Assembly: GCF_032854445.1 (NCBI RefSeq) | Contig: NC_088307.1 | Location: 1,614,001-1,678,000 of the forward strand | Length of the DNA: 64,000 nucleotides | Origin: Liolophura sinensis | Lineage: Eukaryota > Mollusca > Polyplacophora > Chitonida > Chitonidae | Direction: 5' to 3' | In this document: piece by piece, positions 29,951-48,735 of the stretch | Layout: every line of letters starts with the position of its first letter | Numbering within the stretch: position 1 is the stretch's first letter | The notes under the pieces: generated by a model | Database searches by the model: none | The model's input: the letters and a program-made list of their open reading frames with translations, nothing else | What the model was told of the DNA's origin: nothing | Translations under genes and position numbers: made by a program

Positions 29951-31208
29951 CACTCACCCAATATGTTTAGTCAAATTTTACTAATCATATCAAACGGTGC
30001 TATTTTCATTGGACTAATTGACTGAATAACAAGTTCTACCATGCGAGTACAGCAGAAGGTTAAATATGGGAAATGTCAAGAGGAAGTGTGAACCAAATGA
30101 AACCATCTTCAAGTTTCTTTCCTACATATTAAATTAGTCAGTTTTATTTTGTCGCAGTTTCAATTCCTTCATTATACAACAGGAATTCCAAGACTTTTGT
30201 CACAAACTTTGCCAAAAAATGGAACTTTTTGTGAATTTTTTTACAGTCACATTATACAATTATTAACATTTGAACTTTTAATGTTAACAAAGGTCAGTGG
30301 TAAATCACAACAACATGGAATAAGAGCAAAGTTTTACACAGCCAATCAACTGCTAGTAAAAAACGAATAATGCATGTGTCGATTAGTTCAAACAGAAACT
30401 CCACTGAGGACAAGCAAAATGGAAGACCAAATAATGCCATTTCAATATGAGCAAATCAGTTTTCCTACTGACATGAAAATATGATAGTAGCAACAGAGTT
30501 ATGCTAATTCCTTCTAGATTTTTAAGTAATAATAAAACACTGCAAAGATCAAGCAAAAATCTGCCACTGAGTTTAGTCTAAGTGAGCACGCTGAAATACT
30601 AGGTTAACCAAGGCAACCTAAGCTGGGACTCTGAGCAGAATATTGCAACTGACTGATTTCACAAAAATCAATCCACAAACTGCGTGTGCGAGCGAATAGC
30701 TTGCTACGATGACAAGCAGAGTTGTACTTCAACAAGAATCAGCACCAACCACTCAAACCACGCCTTGAAAACTGTATGTAAACCAGTGAAAACCAAAGGC
30801 ACAGCCAAACTCTTTCAGTCATGGCAACCAGCCATCAACCAATCATATCAAAGTTCTTTTATGCATGGCCATAATTCATCAATCAAGCATGGCGATTCAT
30901 CAATCAAGCATGGCCATGATTCATCAATCAAGCATGGCCATAATTCATCAATCAATCAAACCTGGGATAAATTTTTCAGGCTCCTTGCAGCCATAAATAG
31001 CAATCATGTAAAGAATCAATTAAAAGCAAGATGACATATGAAAGAGTAGCCATGGCAACCACACATCAACCAATGAACATGAATTTGACATAAGGGGCAA
31101 GGATGCTGACTTCTTAAAAAAAAAGAAATTTGGTGACACACTGAAAAGACTGTGACTGCCACAAATCAAAGAGTAGCAATCAGCTGAGCTTGAATGCAGG
31201 CTTCTCCA
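29951..31208. other. AT-rich DNA, possible 3'UTR of minus-strand exon
   Basis: No coding signal. A short 22-24 bp repeat (CATCAATCAAGCATGGCCAT-type, 4 copies) lies at 30868-30958. If the exon at 31209-31394 is real, this stretch follows its stop codon. Confidence 0.45.
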
Positions 31209-31394
31209 TTACACTTTTGAGCGTTTTGAGGAGGGTTCATCTGCAGATCCCTCATAGTCCGCTGAATTTTCCTCGTCGAGGCTCTGCATGAAACTGAGGC
31301 TAGACTGGCCAGACGGCCACCCTTCTCCATCCTCTGCGACTTTACGATCCTGTTCTCCAGGAGAGCTACCTTGACTGAGGGAGCGCGAGGGGCC
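31209..31394 (-). CDS. Unassigned minus-strand terminal exon, possibly an alternative PBX last exon
   Basis: A strong acceptor (TTTTTCTCGTTTTAG, ending at 31395) is followed by a 61-codon frame starting GPSRSLSQGSSPGEQ and ending DEPSSKRSKV with a TAA at 31209-31211. The frame opens exactly at the acceptor, is GC-richer than the surrounding 6 kb, and encodes a serine- and acid-rich tail ending in a basic KRSK cluster, all unlike random AT-rich DNA. I do not recognise the product. Upstream PBX exon 39632-39762 ends in phase 0, so joining it to this exon keeps the frame and would replace the tail encoded at 37734-37862. It could instead belong to another minus-strand gene. Confidence 0.55.
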   Translation of the reverse strand, partial: GPSRSLSQGSSPGEQDRKVAEDGEGWPSGQSSLSFMQSLDEENSADYEGSADEPSSKRSKV

Positions 31395-33654
31395 CTAAAA
31401 CGAGAAAAAGTGATGTGATCTTTTGAGAACTTGGCTGAGTTTTTGAATTTCACCCTTGCTGACTAAATTCAATACTTTTTCAGACATTTTTGAAAAGAAA
31501 AACGATGAAAAGAGTGAGACGACATGGGTGTCCCCCACATACTGTGAAGACATACAGAACATGTGTAAAAAGGGAAAAAAAAGATACACTTTTGGAAAAA
31601 AAAAAAATCAAATAGTGAGAGAATGTAAATCAAGACAAAAACAGATCTGCTTAAAAGATGCAAAATATCTTTTTTCTCATTTTTTTCCCTTGAACTAAGC
31701 TTTTACCCCTGAATTTGTATTTTTCTTAAACTAAGAAATTTAGAGTGTGTCATGCCACCATGCAGATTTTTCCCATGCTGGGTGAAATGAAGTTCAGTCC
31801 CTTAATCACATCAGTTTTTCTAGTTTTTCATATTTGATAATGGGCCAGAAAAATACCACAACACAATAGTATAGACAAAGCCATCAAAAATGGGTCAGTG
31901 AGTCAGGCAAAACCAGGATTAGAGGAATTTCTCTCAACAGAAATGTGTTGGGGGAAAAAAAATAAGACAAACTATACACAGAAAATACAACATCTACAGT
32001 TAGTATGGATTACTGTGCGAAACTTTAAGCAGATCTGTGCGGGGATATACATGTACATTAGTGGCATTAGGTCAACAACTGTCCATTGTTCAAGGTCAGA
32101 TGGAAACATCAGCTTGTTCATTCTTCAATTTGATCATTGTCCAATGTGAGTTGAAAACACCAGCTTGTTCATTGTTCAAGGTCAGAAGTAAACACCAACT
32201 TGTTCATTAGTTAAGGTTAGAAGAAAACACCAGCTTGTTCACTGTTCAAGGTCAGAAAAAAACACAAGCTTGTTCATTGTTCAAGGTCAAATGAGAACAT
32301 CAATGCATAATAGTGCATGTGAACATATGTAAAACCCCCAAAAATGTGTTATTTTATGCTCACTTGCACTGTCATGTTTCAATCTGGTGTTTGGAAAAAA
32401 CAGAATGTGAAGAAATGCATGGTGGTTTTAAGCATTACGGTCACAGTGGAATATGAAGAAAGGCACATGTTAAATGCTGAACATCAATACTTTATTTCTA
32501 CAATAAAAACCATCAGATATGTTTAAATCTTTCCTGAAAGAGAAATACAGAAAACAAAATGCTCTCTGATTTTAATTGGTAAAACACACATGTATTCATC
32601 CTTTAACATCTTTCAAAACTTTGCAAAACAACAGAAAAATTTGTTCTTAAAAATTTTGAAAGAGGCGCCTGGGCTAGTCAAGGAAACATCAAACTAAAGG
32701 ACAGAAAAAGTGACAAAAACACTGACAATACGAAAACTGATGAGGTTTGATGTGTTTATTTTCACCGTAACATATCATGGCACGTCACATGACGAGTACA
32801 GACAATATCCTGGGACTGAAAATGACCTCAGCTGAAACAAGACAACATAATACATGGTCTAAAAAACATCATAAGCCAGCTAACTAACCCGAAATTAGTT
32901 CTCCTTTCAGCTCAAAGCAAAAGTCTTTTTTAAAATTTTCTGAAATCCATTCCATAGTGCCCTTCCCGACAATTAATACAGGATATAAAACCTTTCGATG
33001 TTCTGATTTTTCATAAAGCTTCTTTTTTTTCATATTTTTCTTTCACGTCAAGGTAACCAAAATTCCATAGGGTCAAGGTCAAATTAATCAGTACCAGCAA
33101 AGTCGTGAAAATATTCTGTATTATGATATTAACCTTAAACATACCATGAAAAAAAATTTACTGTTCTAGAAGTGCGGTAGATGCAAATACCAAGCAAAAT
33201 ATGTTTTAAGTTGAACTGAACACTACCACATCACTGTGCAGAAATATATGGGACTAAAATCTATTAAAATTGAAAGTTCATTTTGGTACTGTATTTCATA
33301 CATGGTTTTAAAATCATTTTGGTTGCTAAACTTGTTTTTTTGTTGTTTTTTTGTTCTGCAAATTGGCTCACCACAGGTACAAAATGGTTATGTCTACCGC
33401 TATACTTACACAGAGGCACCTACAGTTACACATTTTCAACAACATACAAATAACAATCAGATTAAAACAGATAAAGCTTCCAGCTTTCAATACAGCTAAA
33501 AATCTTTCGAGTCAAGGTGTTAAACCAACCAAGTTGATGAATATTCTGTTATTTTTGGACTTTACCAACACCCCACATTCCTGCTAACTTATCCTCCACA
33601 CACCTGCTAACTTATCCTCCTCATATCTGCATTTATATATGTGATCTGTATGTA
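31395..33654. other. AT-rich intron or 3' flank, no gene
   Basis: Many poly-A/T runs. Degenerate about 40-bp repeats with TTGTTCATTGTTCAAGGTCA lie at about 32080-32310. Nothing else recognised. Confidence 0.5.
32080..32310. repeat. Degenerate tandem repeat, about 40-bp unit, 5-6 copies
   Basis: Copies of CAGCTTGTTCATTGTTCAAG / GTCAGA with diverged A-rich linkers. Confidence 0.7.
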
Positions 33655-34145
33655 TGTAACTCGTCCACAATCTGCACAATCTAGGTAACTCATCCCCAAT
33701 CTGCACAATCTAGGTAACTCATCCACAATCTGCACAATCTAGGTAACTCATCCACAATCTGCACAATCTAGGTAACTCATCCACAATCTAGGTGACTCAT
33801 CCACAATCTGCACAATCTAGGTAATTCATCCACAATCTGCACACTCCATGTAACTAATCCACAATCTGCACAATCTAAGTAACTCATCCACAATCTAGGT
33901 AACTAATCCACAATCTGCACAATCTAGGTAATTCATCCACAATCTGCACACTCCATGTAACTAATCCACAATCTGCACAATCTAGGTAATTCATCCACAA
34001 TCTGCACACTCCATGTAACTAATCCACAATCTGCACAATCTGCACAATCTAGGTAATTCATCCACACTCTACGTAACTCATCCACACTCTATGTAACTCA
34101 TCCACAATCTGCACAATCTATGTAACTCGTCCACAATCTATATAA
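33655..34145. repeat. Minisatellite, about 29-bp unit with deletions, about 15 copies
   Basis: Units of AACTCATCCACAATCTGCAC / AATCTAGGT with several shortened copies lacking the CTGCACAAT part, and a CACTCCATGTAACTAATCC variant in blocks. Confidence 0.93.
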
Positions 34146-36268
34146 CTTATCCATAACCTATCCAAAATACCACAAACTCTTCCACAATCCTATTCTTCAT
34201 TCACAATCCAACTATTTAACAAACCAAGACTTGGGTCCATCCTTGTTACAGGGGTAATTTGGTAAAGTACTCTGATTACAATGACTGGGCACAATATCTG
34301 TTTCAATCTCACTGTCCTTCAAAATGACATGTTTACATGATGATAAAATAATACTTTTTTTTTCTCATTTTGTTGCAAACACATAATACCCTGTTTTCCA
34401 GTTCACAATGAAATACAAAGCTGGATAATGTAAGAAATCTACCACTACCAAATGACGTACAATGGATACATGTGTGTGTATATATATATGTGTGTGTGTG
34501 TGTATATATATGTGTGTGTCTGTATAGACTACGTGTATTTTGTAACTCAAACTTTGTACACATCAATGCATGGTTTTTTACCCTACCAATGGGTCCTGTG
34601 AATCATAACATGGATACTTTGTTATCTATCTCTATATTAAAGTAACAATACAACAAAAGACATTTTCTGTAGTTTCTTTGAACATTATGAGGTTTGTTCT
34701 CCAGTAGATACATTTTTTTTCTTCATTAAGTTGCATTTACAAGAACTTGGCAATACTTTCACAAAACACCATAAATCTTCTGGCATCAACAACGGCATTC
34801 TAACCCTGACCACGCAATATGATGATCACCCCCTCACACTCTCCCCCCCCCCCCCCAAAAAAATGCAGAAGAATGACTTACACTGTTTTGTGAAAAATAA
34901 AAAAAAATGCCTGGTTCCGGTAGAACTCTATATCTTACTCCACAATCAGTTAAAATGTCAATTCAAGTACATCAATAGTCTGGTACTTGTAGTAAGCTGT
35001 ATACCAGAAACAAACAAGTCATGGGTATCATGGACCTATTATGCACTTCTTATCATATCTTACGTCAAAAACAACAACAACTCATGAAAAAATCCATGAG
35101 GTTATGAATTATGCATGCACTTTAAAAACTGCGACCTTCAAAATACTTGACATTCAAAGCAATAAGTACGTAAATTTTGCCCCTATCAATAATGGGATAT
35201 GTACATACATACATAATAACATGAACATGGCTATATGTTAATCCTACAACAAAACGATCAAATGCAGAAAAAAAAACAAACAAAAACAACAGCTCAGAAT
35301 GTATACGTTTTCAGCATCAAACTGAACAGGAAAAACAACAATATACGGGCGAAATTTAAGGTCATTTAGCATACATCTTTAAAATGTGTCTCAATCACCA
35401 AATTAACTTTTAAATAATTAAGAACATGGTACAGTTATGTAATTAAAAAAAGTCTCCAAACCATATTTGGTCTGGAGCAACTACTGACAACTTTATGATG
35501 TTGACAAATAAACATAAAGACAGAAAACAAAATTTCCGAAAAGGAACCCCCCCCCCCCAAAAAAAAATATGCTGTCTCAATTGTGTGGAAATTTTCTATA
35601 TAACCAGAAGTTAGTCACAGCTAGTACCATAACATTACCTGACCGAGTAGTTTGAGCACCTTAAGACACATTAAACATAAAACTCAAAACGACAACAATT
35701 ATGCTGGTAGCATAAACACAAGAAGTGGTACGGATAAAATAAGTTCAAACAAAAAAAAACAACAGATTCCTCCCCCACACCAACTCCCCCAAAAAAATCA
35801 CTGTTTAAAAATTGTGAAGCATAAAAGTTTGCTTTCTGCATGATATGTCTTAACAACGACATAGCCCTAAACTCACTCACCCTATCAATCATTCAATCAA
35901 ACACTCTCTGATTTCTCAATAAGCTCACACTTGCATACTTAACTGTAAGAGTTCAGTACACAAGAAATGTGTAAAATACTTGTAAAACAAAATGCCTCTG
36001 ATAAAATTCCTAGTCAATGAAGCTTCAGGCAAAACAAGTAACATGCATCTTTTTGTTGGTGTTTTTTTTTTCGTTTCATTTTCTTTTTCCTTTTAACATT
36101 TTCATACAACGAAGCAAATGTCACCCGAATAAACATAATGAAATGATATGAGCATGAAAATGAACATTTGAGCCATCGTTTCTGTTCTTTCTCCTAGAAT
36201 CCAACTTCCTGTTTTCAGAGCTCCCTCTATGAACTACCTGATTCCCATGTCCATCTGGGATGAGAGAC
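34146..36268. other. AT-rich DNA with microsatellites, no gene
   Basis: Contains a TG/TA microsatellite (34470-34520), C-runs at 34841-34856 and about 35549-35560, and A-rich stretches. No exon identified. Confidence 0.5.
34470..34520. repeat. Microsatellite (TG)n/(TA)n
   Basis: Alternating TGTGTGTG and TATATATA runs. Confidence 0.95.
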
Positions 36269-36304
36269 CTAGTTTCCGAAGTCATCCAAATGGTTCGAAG
36301 AGCC
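36269..36304 (-). CDS. Possible 12-codon alternative PBX terminal exon (weak)
   Basis: An acceptor-like CATCCTGGCACAG is followed by GSSNHLDDFGN and a TAG, in the phase needed after PBX exon 39632-39762. It lies in a locally GC-richer block (36170-36330). The evidence is only phase and composition, so this is a weak candidate. Confidence 0.2.
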   Translation of the reverse strand, partial: GSSNHLDDFGN

Positions 36305-37733
36305 CTGTGCCAGGATGAATATAGGATAACCATGGGAAAGGGGTGGAAGCATCACAAAGACGTCAGGTGGAGTCAACTCCTCACATTACATTTAAGATTC
36401 AGGTAATCAAAATTAGGAATCAACATAACATATGCAAGCAATATGAATTATGAGAAAGTTTAACAAAATTTGGCACATACACGATTAAACACTGAACGTC
36501 ACAAAGATGTTATCAGTCTTATCGGTAAGCTGGTTTGCGCTTAAAATAGTAGACTGATCTCGCTTGCTGGCTGATAACACCCAGTATATCCCTAATATAA
36601 TCTAGAATATCCCTGATATCGTTGATAATCTGGCTGATATAACCAAGAATATCCATGATATCACTTATAATCTGGCTGATATCAACTAGAATATCCCTGA
36701 TATCATTAATAATCTGGCTGCTTTAACCCAGAATATCCATGATATCACTAATAACCTTGCTCATATGACCCAGTATATCCCAGATATAACCTAGAATATC
36801 TCAGATATCACGGATATTCTGGCTAATATCGCCTGGAATATCCCTGCTATCATTGATAATCTGGCTGATAGCACCCAGTATGTCCATGGTATCACTGCTA
36901 GTCTGACTGATATCATTAACAATCTGCATGATATCACTGTCAGTCTAGCTTCAAACAAGCTGTCCTGTTAAACCTGCAATAACACATAAGCTTTTACTGC
37001 ACTCATTTTGGACAAAAACAAGAACACAATTTAACTCATTTTGCATTATTTTGGTGTATATACCATTACAAGTATTAATGTGTACTTGTAAGCACATTAA
37101 ATCAAATTATTCACTAATTTAAAGTAATATAAACTGTAATATAAAATGTACTGTTCTACAATGTCAATACAATGCTAGCACAAGAGAGTCCAACAACATG
37201 TAGCTTTACAAAGATAAACACTGACATTCACAACACAGCAGGTCTAGACAGGCTTCACAAAATAAACACTGACATGCAACATGGCTTCCATCACCCCTTC
37301 ATCTACAGCCACATTAATAAACAGGTCTGTTTACACCATACGGATATGAAATCACCGGTGCTCTGAACAGGATCTACACAATTTTGATATGTGTAATGTA
37401 TTCCAAGGGCACAACAGCACCTGATTCCATAAAGTGAATCTGGACGTGACATTTAGGATGCATATGTTATGGGAAGAGAAGATCAAATTAACAGAGATTT
37501 GTTTTGTGTCAACAGTTTCAATCCAAACTCCAAACAAAATCAGTTTTAATGCTTTGGACGGTCAAACCTGCCGATGTGGAACTGACCCGTTTATACTGTA
37601 TCTCACTACTTTCATTACTACACAAACGATGTTAACTTTGAATAATCACTTATAAATTTAAACCCTGCTTTCACTTTCAGATCTGCAGAAACAGGGTTAA
37701 TATCTCTAACGGCTTTGAGAAATGGGCTTAATG
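36305..37733. other. PBX 3' region (3'UTR or intron)
   Basis: Minus-strand sequence following the PBX stop at 37734. It includes a degenerate GATATC-rich repeat at 36575-36950. No canonical polyadenylation site could be chosen with confidence. Confidence 0.5.
36575..36950. repeat. Degenerate tandem repeat rich in GATATC/GATAT, about 30-bp period
   Basis: Imperfect units such as TCACTGATAATCTGGCTGAT / ATCACCCAGAATATCCCTGATA repeat about 12 times with much divergence. Confidence 0.75.
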
Positions 37734-44219
<6,486 letters not shown>

Positions 44220-45039
44220 CTGTAACACATGATTAGAGGTCAGGTGAAAAAATCGGACGCAGAGAAACTATATACTCAACACATGAACAGAGGTCAGGGG
44301 AACACACAATACTCAACACTGTATCACATGAATGGAGCTCTGGGGAACATTAGGCTAGAGATACTAAATACTGAATTCTGTAACACATAATCAGAGGCCA
44401 GTTGAACGTAAGGCCAAAGACATACTCAATACTGTAACACTTGAATAGAAATAAATTTTCAATATACATGTATTAACTGATGAATACAATCCTATTATAT
44501 AAATAAGCAAGTGAGGGCCACTAAATTTACATCTCTGTGTTATTTGTACATTTACCTCAACATTTACATGTAAAAGTAAGTGTATACAGGTAACTGTGGG
44601 AAGTACGACATATGAGGCATATCAACCTTTTAGTCCATTATACATGTACTTATAGCTCTACGAACAAGAGGTATTCAGTCTTGCGAAAGACTGTAAAACA
44701 CCTGGGGGCTGAAAGTCATTAAAACACTCATGCATAATAAATCCACTAACACTCTCAGATATCATCACAGTTTACTCATTACGTTTACCAAAATCACTGG
44801 TATTACAAGTAGTCAAGTTACTGCATTTTTTTAATCTCAGATCTCAAATTACATTTTAAGAATCCCATTCTGGTTTAATGTGGTGGAATGTGTGATAGTA
44901 CAGTGTAATTACATATGCATGTACAACCCTCAGTGGCAAGTTGAGCATGTGCTTGGCCCTCATGTATTAAATATGCCAAATACCTTGTAACCTACTTACA
45001 GCACTAAGGCTAGTACTCAAGTAGCACTCACTTAATAAC
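44220..45039. other. PBX upstream intron, proximal part
   Basis: AT-rich, with a few degenerate copies of an AACACATGAACAGAGGTCAG-type sequence at 44225-44440. No exon. Confidence 0.6.
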
Positions 45040-46090
45040 AGTATGGGAAAGTACAATAAGTAGTGTCACTAATATAACCACGAATATATGTTGCAATGTG
45101 TCAATTATGCAAGAAATTACAATAAGTAGTGTCATTAATATAACCACGAATATATGTTGCAATGTGTCAATTATGCAAGTAATTACAATAAGTAGTGTCA
45201 CTAATATAACCACGAACATATGTTGCAATGTGTCAATTATGCAAGTAATTACAATAAGTAGTGTCACTAATATAACCACGAACATATGTTGCAATGTGTC
45301 AATTATGCAAGTAATTACAATAAGTAGTGTCACTAATATAACCACGAATATATGTTGCAATGTGTCAATTATGCAAGTAATTACAATAAGTAGTGTCACT
45401 AATATAACCACAAGTACATGTCGGGATGTGTCAATTATGCAAGAAATTACAGTAAGTAGTGTTGCTAATACAATCTGCGATGTGTCAATTATACAAGAAA
45501 TTACAATAAATAGTGTCGTTAATACAACCTGCAATATGTCAATTGTAGAAGTAATTACAATAAGTGGTGTTGCTAATACAACCTGCGCTGTGACAACTGT
45601 AGAAGTAATTACAGTAAGTGGTGTTGCCAATACAACCTGCGCTGTGTCAATTGTAGAAGTAATTACAATAAGTGGTGTTGATAATACAACCTGTGATGTG
45701 TCAATTGTAGAAGTAGTTACAATAAGTGGTGTTGATAATACAACCTGCGCTGTGTCAATTGTAGAAGTAATTACAATAAGTGGTGTTGATAATACAACCT
45801 GTGCTGTGTCATTTGTAGAAGTAATTACAATAAGTGGTGTTGAAAATATACCTGCGCTGTGTCAATTGTAGAAGTAATTACAATAAGTGGTGTTGATAAT
45901 ACAACCTGTGATGTGTCAATTGTAGAAGTAGTTACAATAAGTGGTGTTGATAATACAACCTGCGCTGTGTCAATTGTAGAAGTAATTACAATAAGTGGTG
46001 TCGCTAATACAACCTGCGATGTGTCAATTGTAGAAGTAATTACAATAAATGGTGTTGATAATACAACCTGCGCTGTGTCGATTATACAAG
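45040..46090. repeat. Minisatellite with two length classes, 66 bp (left) and 54 bp (right)
   Basis: Left copies: ACAATAAGTAGTGTCACTAA / TATAACCACGAATATATGTT / GCAATGTGTCAATTATGCAA / GTAATT (66 bp, 6 copies). Right copies: ACAATAAGTGGTGTTGATAA / TACAACCTGCGCTGTGTCAA / TTGTAGAAGTAATT (54 bp, about 11 copies). The classes differ by a 12-bp indel. Both lengths are multiples of 3, so the array looks open on both strands. Confidence 0.96.
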
Positions 46091-46369
46091 TATCCTAAAT
46101 GACGTCCACAAAAACGCATTATCAGAGGTAAATAAAAATGTCACAAAATCTTATTTTTGGTGCTGAGACTTACAATTTTCCAGTACAATATCACTGCGTA
46201 TTCTAAACAAACCTTAAAACAAATCAAAAGAACTCGACAGCAGTTAGTCATGGCAGAAATTTATAGTCATTTAGGCTAATATACCTTATACAATGAACCT
46301 ACCCATCAAACACACACATGTAAATGGAGGTCAATATTCATCACAGCCATGGGGGTTTTCTTTTGTTAT

Positions 46370-46432
46370 TATGTATTTATTTATTTATTTGATTGGTGCT
46401 TTATGCCATACTCAAGAATATTTCACTTCTCT
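46370..46432 (-). mobile_element. SINE 3'-end fragment
   Basis: TATTTATTTATTTATTTGAT / TGGTGCTTTATGCCATACTC / AAGAATATTTCACTT: only the tail and adjoining bases are kept. Confidence 0.85.
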
Positions 46433-46789
46433 TTTGTTACTAAGACCAAGTTTCCACATTTCCTGCTGGTATCACTCGCATAATGACAGGGACTGAAGTA
46501 GCTACCTGTAACGGCACATATGCTTGTTTCTTACCTACGACAATTATGGAAACTTTGGAGCCTGGACTGATTCAAATTCAATGTAACTGCGCATAAAAAC
46601 TTGCAGACATATGTAAGTGTAAGTACAAGGTCACCACAAGGTCAAATTCACCTTTAACAGAGGTGTTATTTATTAAAATTTAATTCCAGCTTTCATTTCA
46701 GATTTCAATATAAACTTGTGTGTTAATATTTTCCAGAACATCTTTATTGTTAACACTTCTCTCTCGCACTCTGCCCAGACCACAGGACA

Positions 46790-46937
46790 GTCAATAAATT
46801 GATCTGGGTTTGGTGGGTTTCTCTCTGCCTGCTTTCCTCCCACCATAATGCTAGCCACAGTTGTACACGTATGAGTGAAAAGTTCTTGAGTATGACGTAA
46901 AACACCAATCATATAAATAAATAAATAAATCTTAATG
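46790..46937 (+). mobile_element. SINE fragment, plus orientation with (AAAT)n tail
   Basis: TTTGGTGGGTTTCTCTCTGC / CTGCTTTCCTCCCACCATAA / TGCTAGCCACAGTTGTACAC / AAGTTCTTGAGTATGACGTA / AAACACCAATCATATAAATAAATAAATAAAT. Diverged central domain and intact tail. Confidence 0.85.
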
Positions 46938-47080
46938 CTTCCAGCCTTCTCGCTACCCTGTAAATATCTCTGCACAGTTTGAGTTGAAAGCAAGCAAATG
47001 TCACCATAACAGACATAATCGGTTCAAGGACGTAAAAAAAGATGCTGTGACTTGTCCCTGGGGAGGATGGGGAGAAGCCT

Positions 47081-47230
47081 CACAGTAATCCAGCCACTAA
47101 GACCTCCCAGATCCGGACACAGGATGAAATATTCGGGCGATTTGCCTGCTGCCTTGTTCCATTAATTAAACTTTGATGAGACTGTAGGCAGACACTGCTT
47201 GACAAAATCCTGCAGGAGATGCCATGGCCT
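47081..47230. promoter_or_regulatory. Candidate intronic regulatory element (speculative)
   Basis: A locally GC-richer, non-repetitive block among repeats. It contains CCATTAATTAAACTTTGATG, which combines a homeodomain-type TAATTA core and a TCF/LEF-type CTTTGAT. Only motif presence and composition support this; conservation cannot be tested here. Confidence 0.25.
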
Positions 47231-47649
47231 GGCAGTGACTTATTCTCCCTGTTCAGGCTTAGTTGTTCTCAAGTGACATCTCACAGGGGCCCGTCTCAGA
47301 GGGGCCATCTCACAGGGGCCCTCCCACAGAGGCCCTCTAACAGGGGCCGATTACATGTGAGGGTGAGCTTGTGCCTGGGTGGATGGTGGAGAGGAGGGGC
47401 TGTATTATGTGAGGGTGAGCTTGTACAGGCGTGGATGGTGGAGGGGAGGTGGACTTTGTAGTCAGGTGGAACAGGGAGAGATTGTGAGAGAATGAAGTCA
47501 GAGAAGGAAATGAAGTCAGTGGAACAGCACATGAGATCAATGGGAACCCCAAATGAGCTCAATGGGAAAACCAAATGAGCTACATGTAAGTGTAACATGG
47601 TAATATTCACTCCACAAGAAGGCTTTTAAAGAACTGAGCTTTTCACATA
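47231..47649. repeat. Short degenerate repeats
   Basis: GGGGCCCGTCTCAGAGGGGC-like copies (CACAGGGGCCC) at 47283-47350, GTGAGGGTGAGCTTGT duplicated at 47356 and 47409, and a twice-repeated AATGGGAACCCCAAATGAGC. Confidence 0.7.
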
Positions 47650-48735
47650 TTCACATCTATACACACAAGTGGATCAAGCAAGTGACCTTATTACAAGTAG
47701 CTTACCTTTTCACATTCACATCTATACCCACAAGTGGATCAAGCAAGTGACCTTATTACATTGTACCTGAGCTTTTCAAATTCACATCTATACACACAAG
47801 TGGATCAAGCAAGTGACCTTATTACAAGTAGCTTACCTTTTCACATTCACATCCATACACACAAGTGGATCAAGCAAGTGACCTTATTACAAGTAGCTTA
47901 CCTTTTCACATTCACATCTATACACACAAGTGGATCAAGCAAGTGACCTTATTACATTGTACCTGAGCTTTTCAAATTCACATCTATACACACAAGTGGA
48001 TCAAGCAAGTGACCTTATTACAAGTAGCTTACCTTTTCACATTCACATCTATACACACAAGTGGATCAAGCAAGTGACCTTATTACAAGTAGCTTACCTT
48101 TTCACATTCACATCTATACACACAAGTGGATCAAGCAAGTGACCTTATTACAAGTAGCTTACCTTTTCAAATTCACATCTATACACACAAGTGGATCAAG
48201 CAAGTGACCTTATTACAAGTAGCTTACCTTTTCACATTCACATCTATACACACAAGTGGATCAAGCAAGTGACCTTATTACATTGTACCTGAGCTTTTCA
48301 AATTCACATCTATACGCACAAGTGGATCAAGCAAGTGACCTTATTACAAGTAGCTTACCTTTTCACATTCACATCTATACGCACAAGTGGATCAAGCAAG
48401 TGACCTTATTACATTGTACCTGAGCTTTTCACATTCACATCTATACACACAAGTGGATCAAGCAAATGACCTTATTACAAGTAGCTTACCTTTTCACATT
48501 CACATCTATACACACAAGTGGATCAAGCAAGTGACCTTATTACAAGTAGCTTACCTTTTCACATTCACATCTATACACACAAGTGGATCAAGCAAGTGAC
48601 CTTATTACAAGTAGCTTACCTTTTGACATTCACATCTATACACACAAGTGGATCAAGCAAGTGACCTTATTACAAGTAGCTTACCTTTTCACATTCACAT
48701 CTATACACACAAGTGGATCAAGCAAATGACCTTAT
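47650..48735. repeat. Minisatellite, 65-bp unit, about 16-17 copies
   Basis: Units of CACAAGTGGATCAAGCAAGT / GACCTTATTACAAGTAGCTT / ACCTTTTCACATTCACATCT / ATACA, with a second type carrying ACATTGTACCTGAGCTTTTC in place of AAGTAGCTTACC. The two types alternate in a higher-order pattern. Confidence 0.97.

Larger units (their letters stand above)
46091..47080. other. PBX upstream intron with two SINE pieces
   Basis: Apart from SINE fragments at 46370-46432 and 46790-46937 nothing is recognised. Confidence 0.6.

Noticed and set aside
36121-36333. 70-codon minus-strand frame in a GC-richer block
   Set aside because: No recognisable domain. Only a much shorter 12-codon frame in another phase is compatible with PBX splicing, and that is listed as a weak candidate.
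45028-46098. 200-257 codon open frames on both strands
   Set aside because: Both are products of the 66/54-bp minisatellite whose unit lengths are multiples of 3. Opposite strands are equally open, which real genes seldom show.
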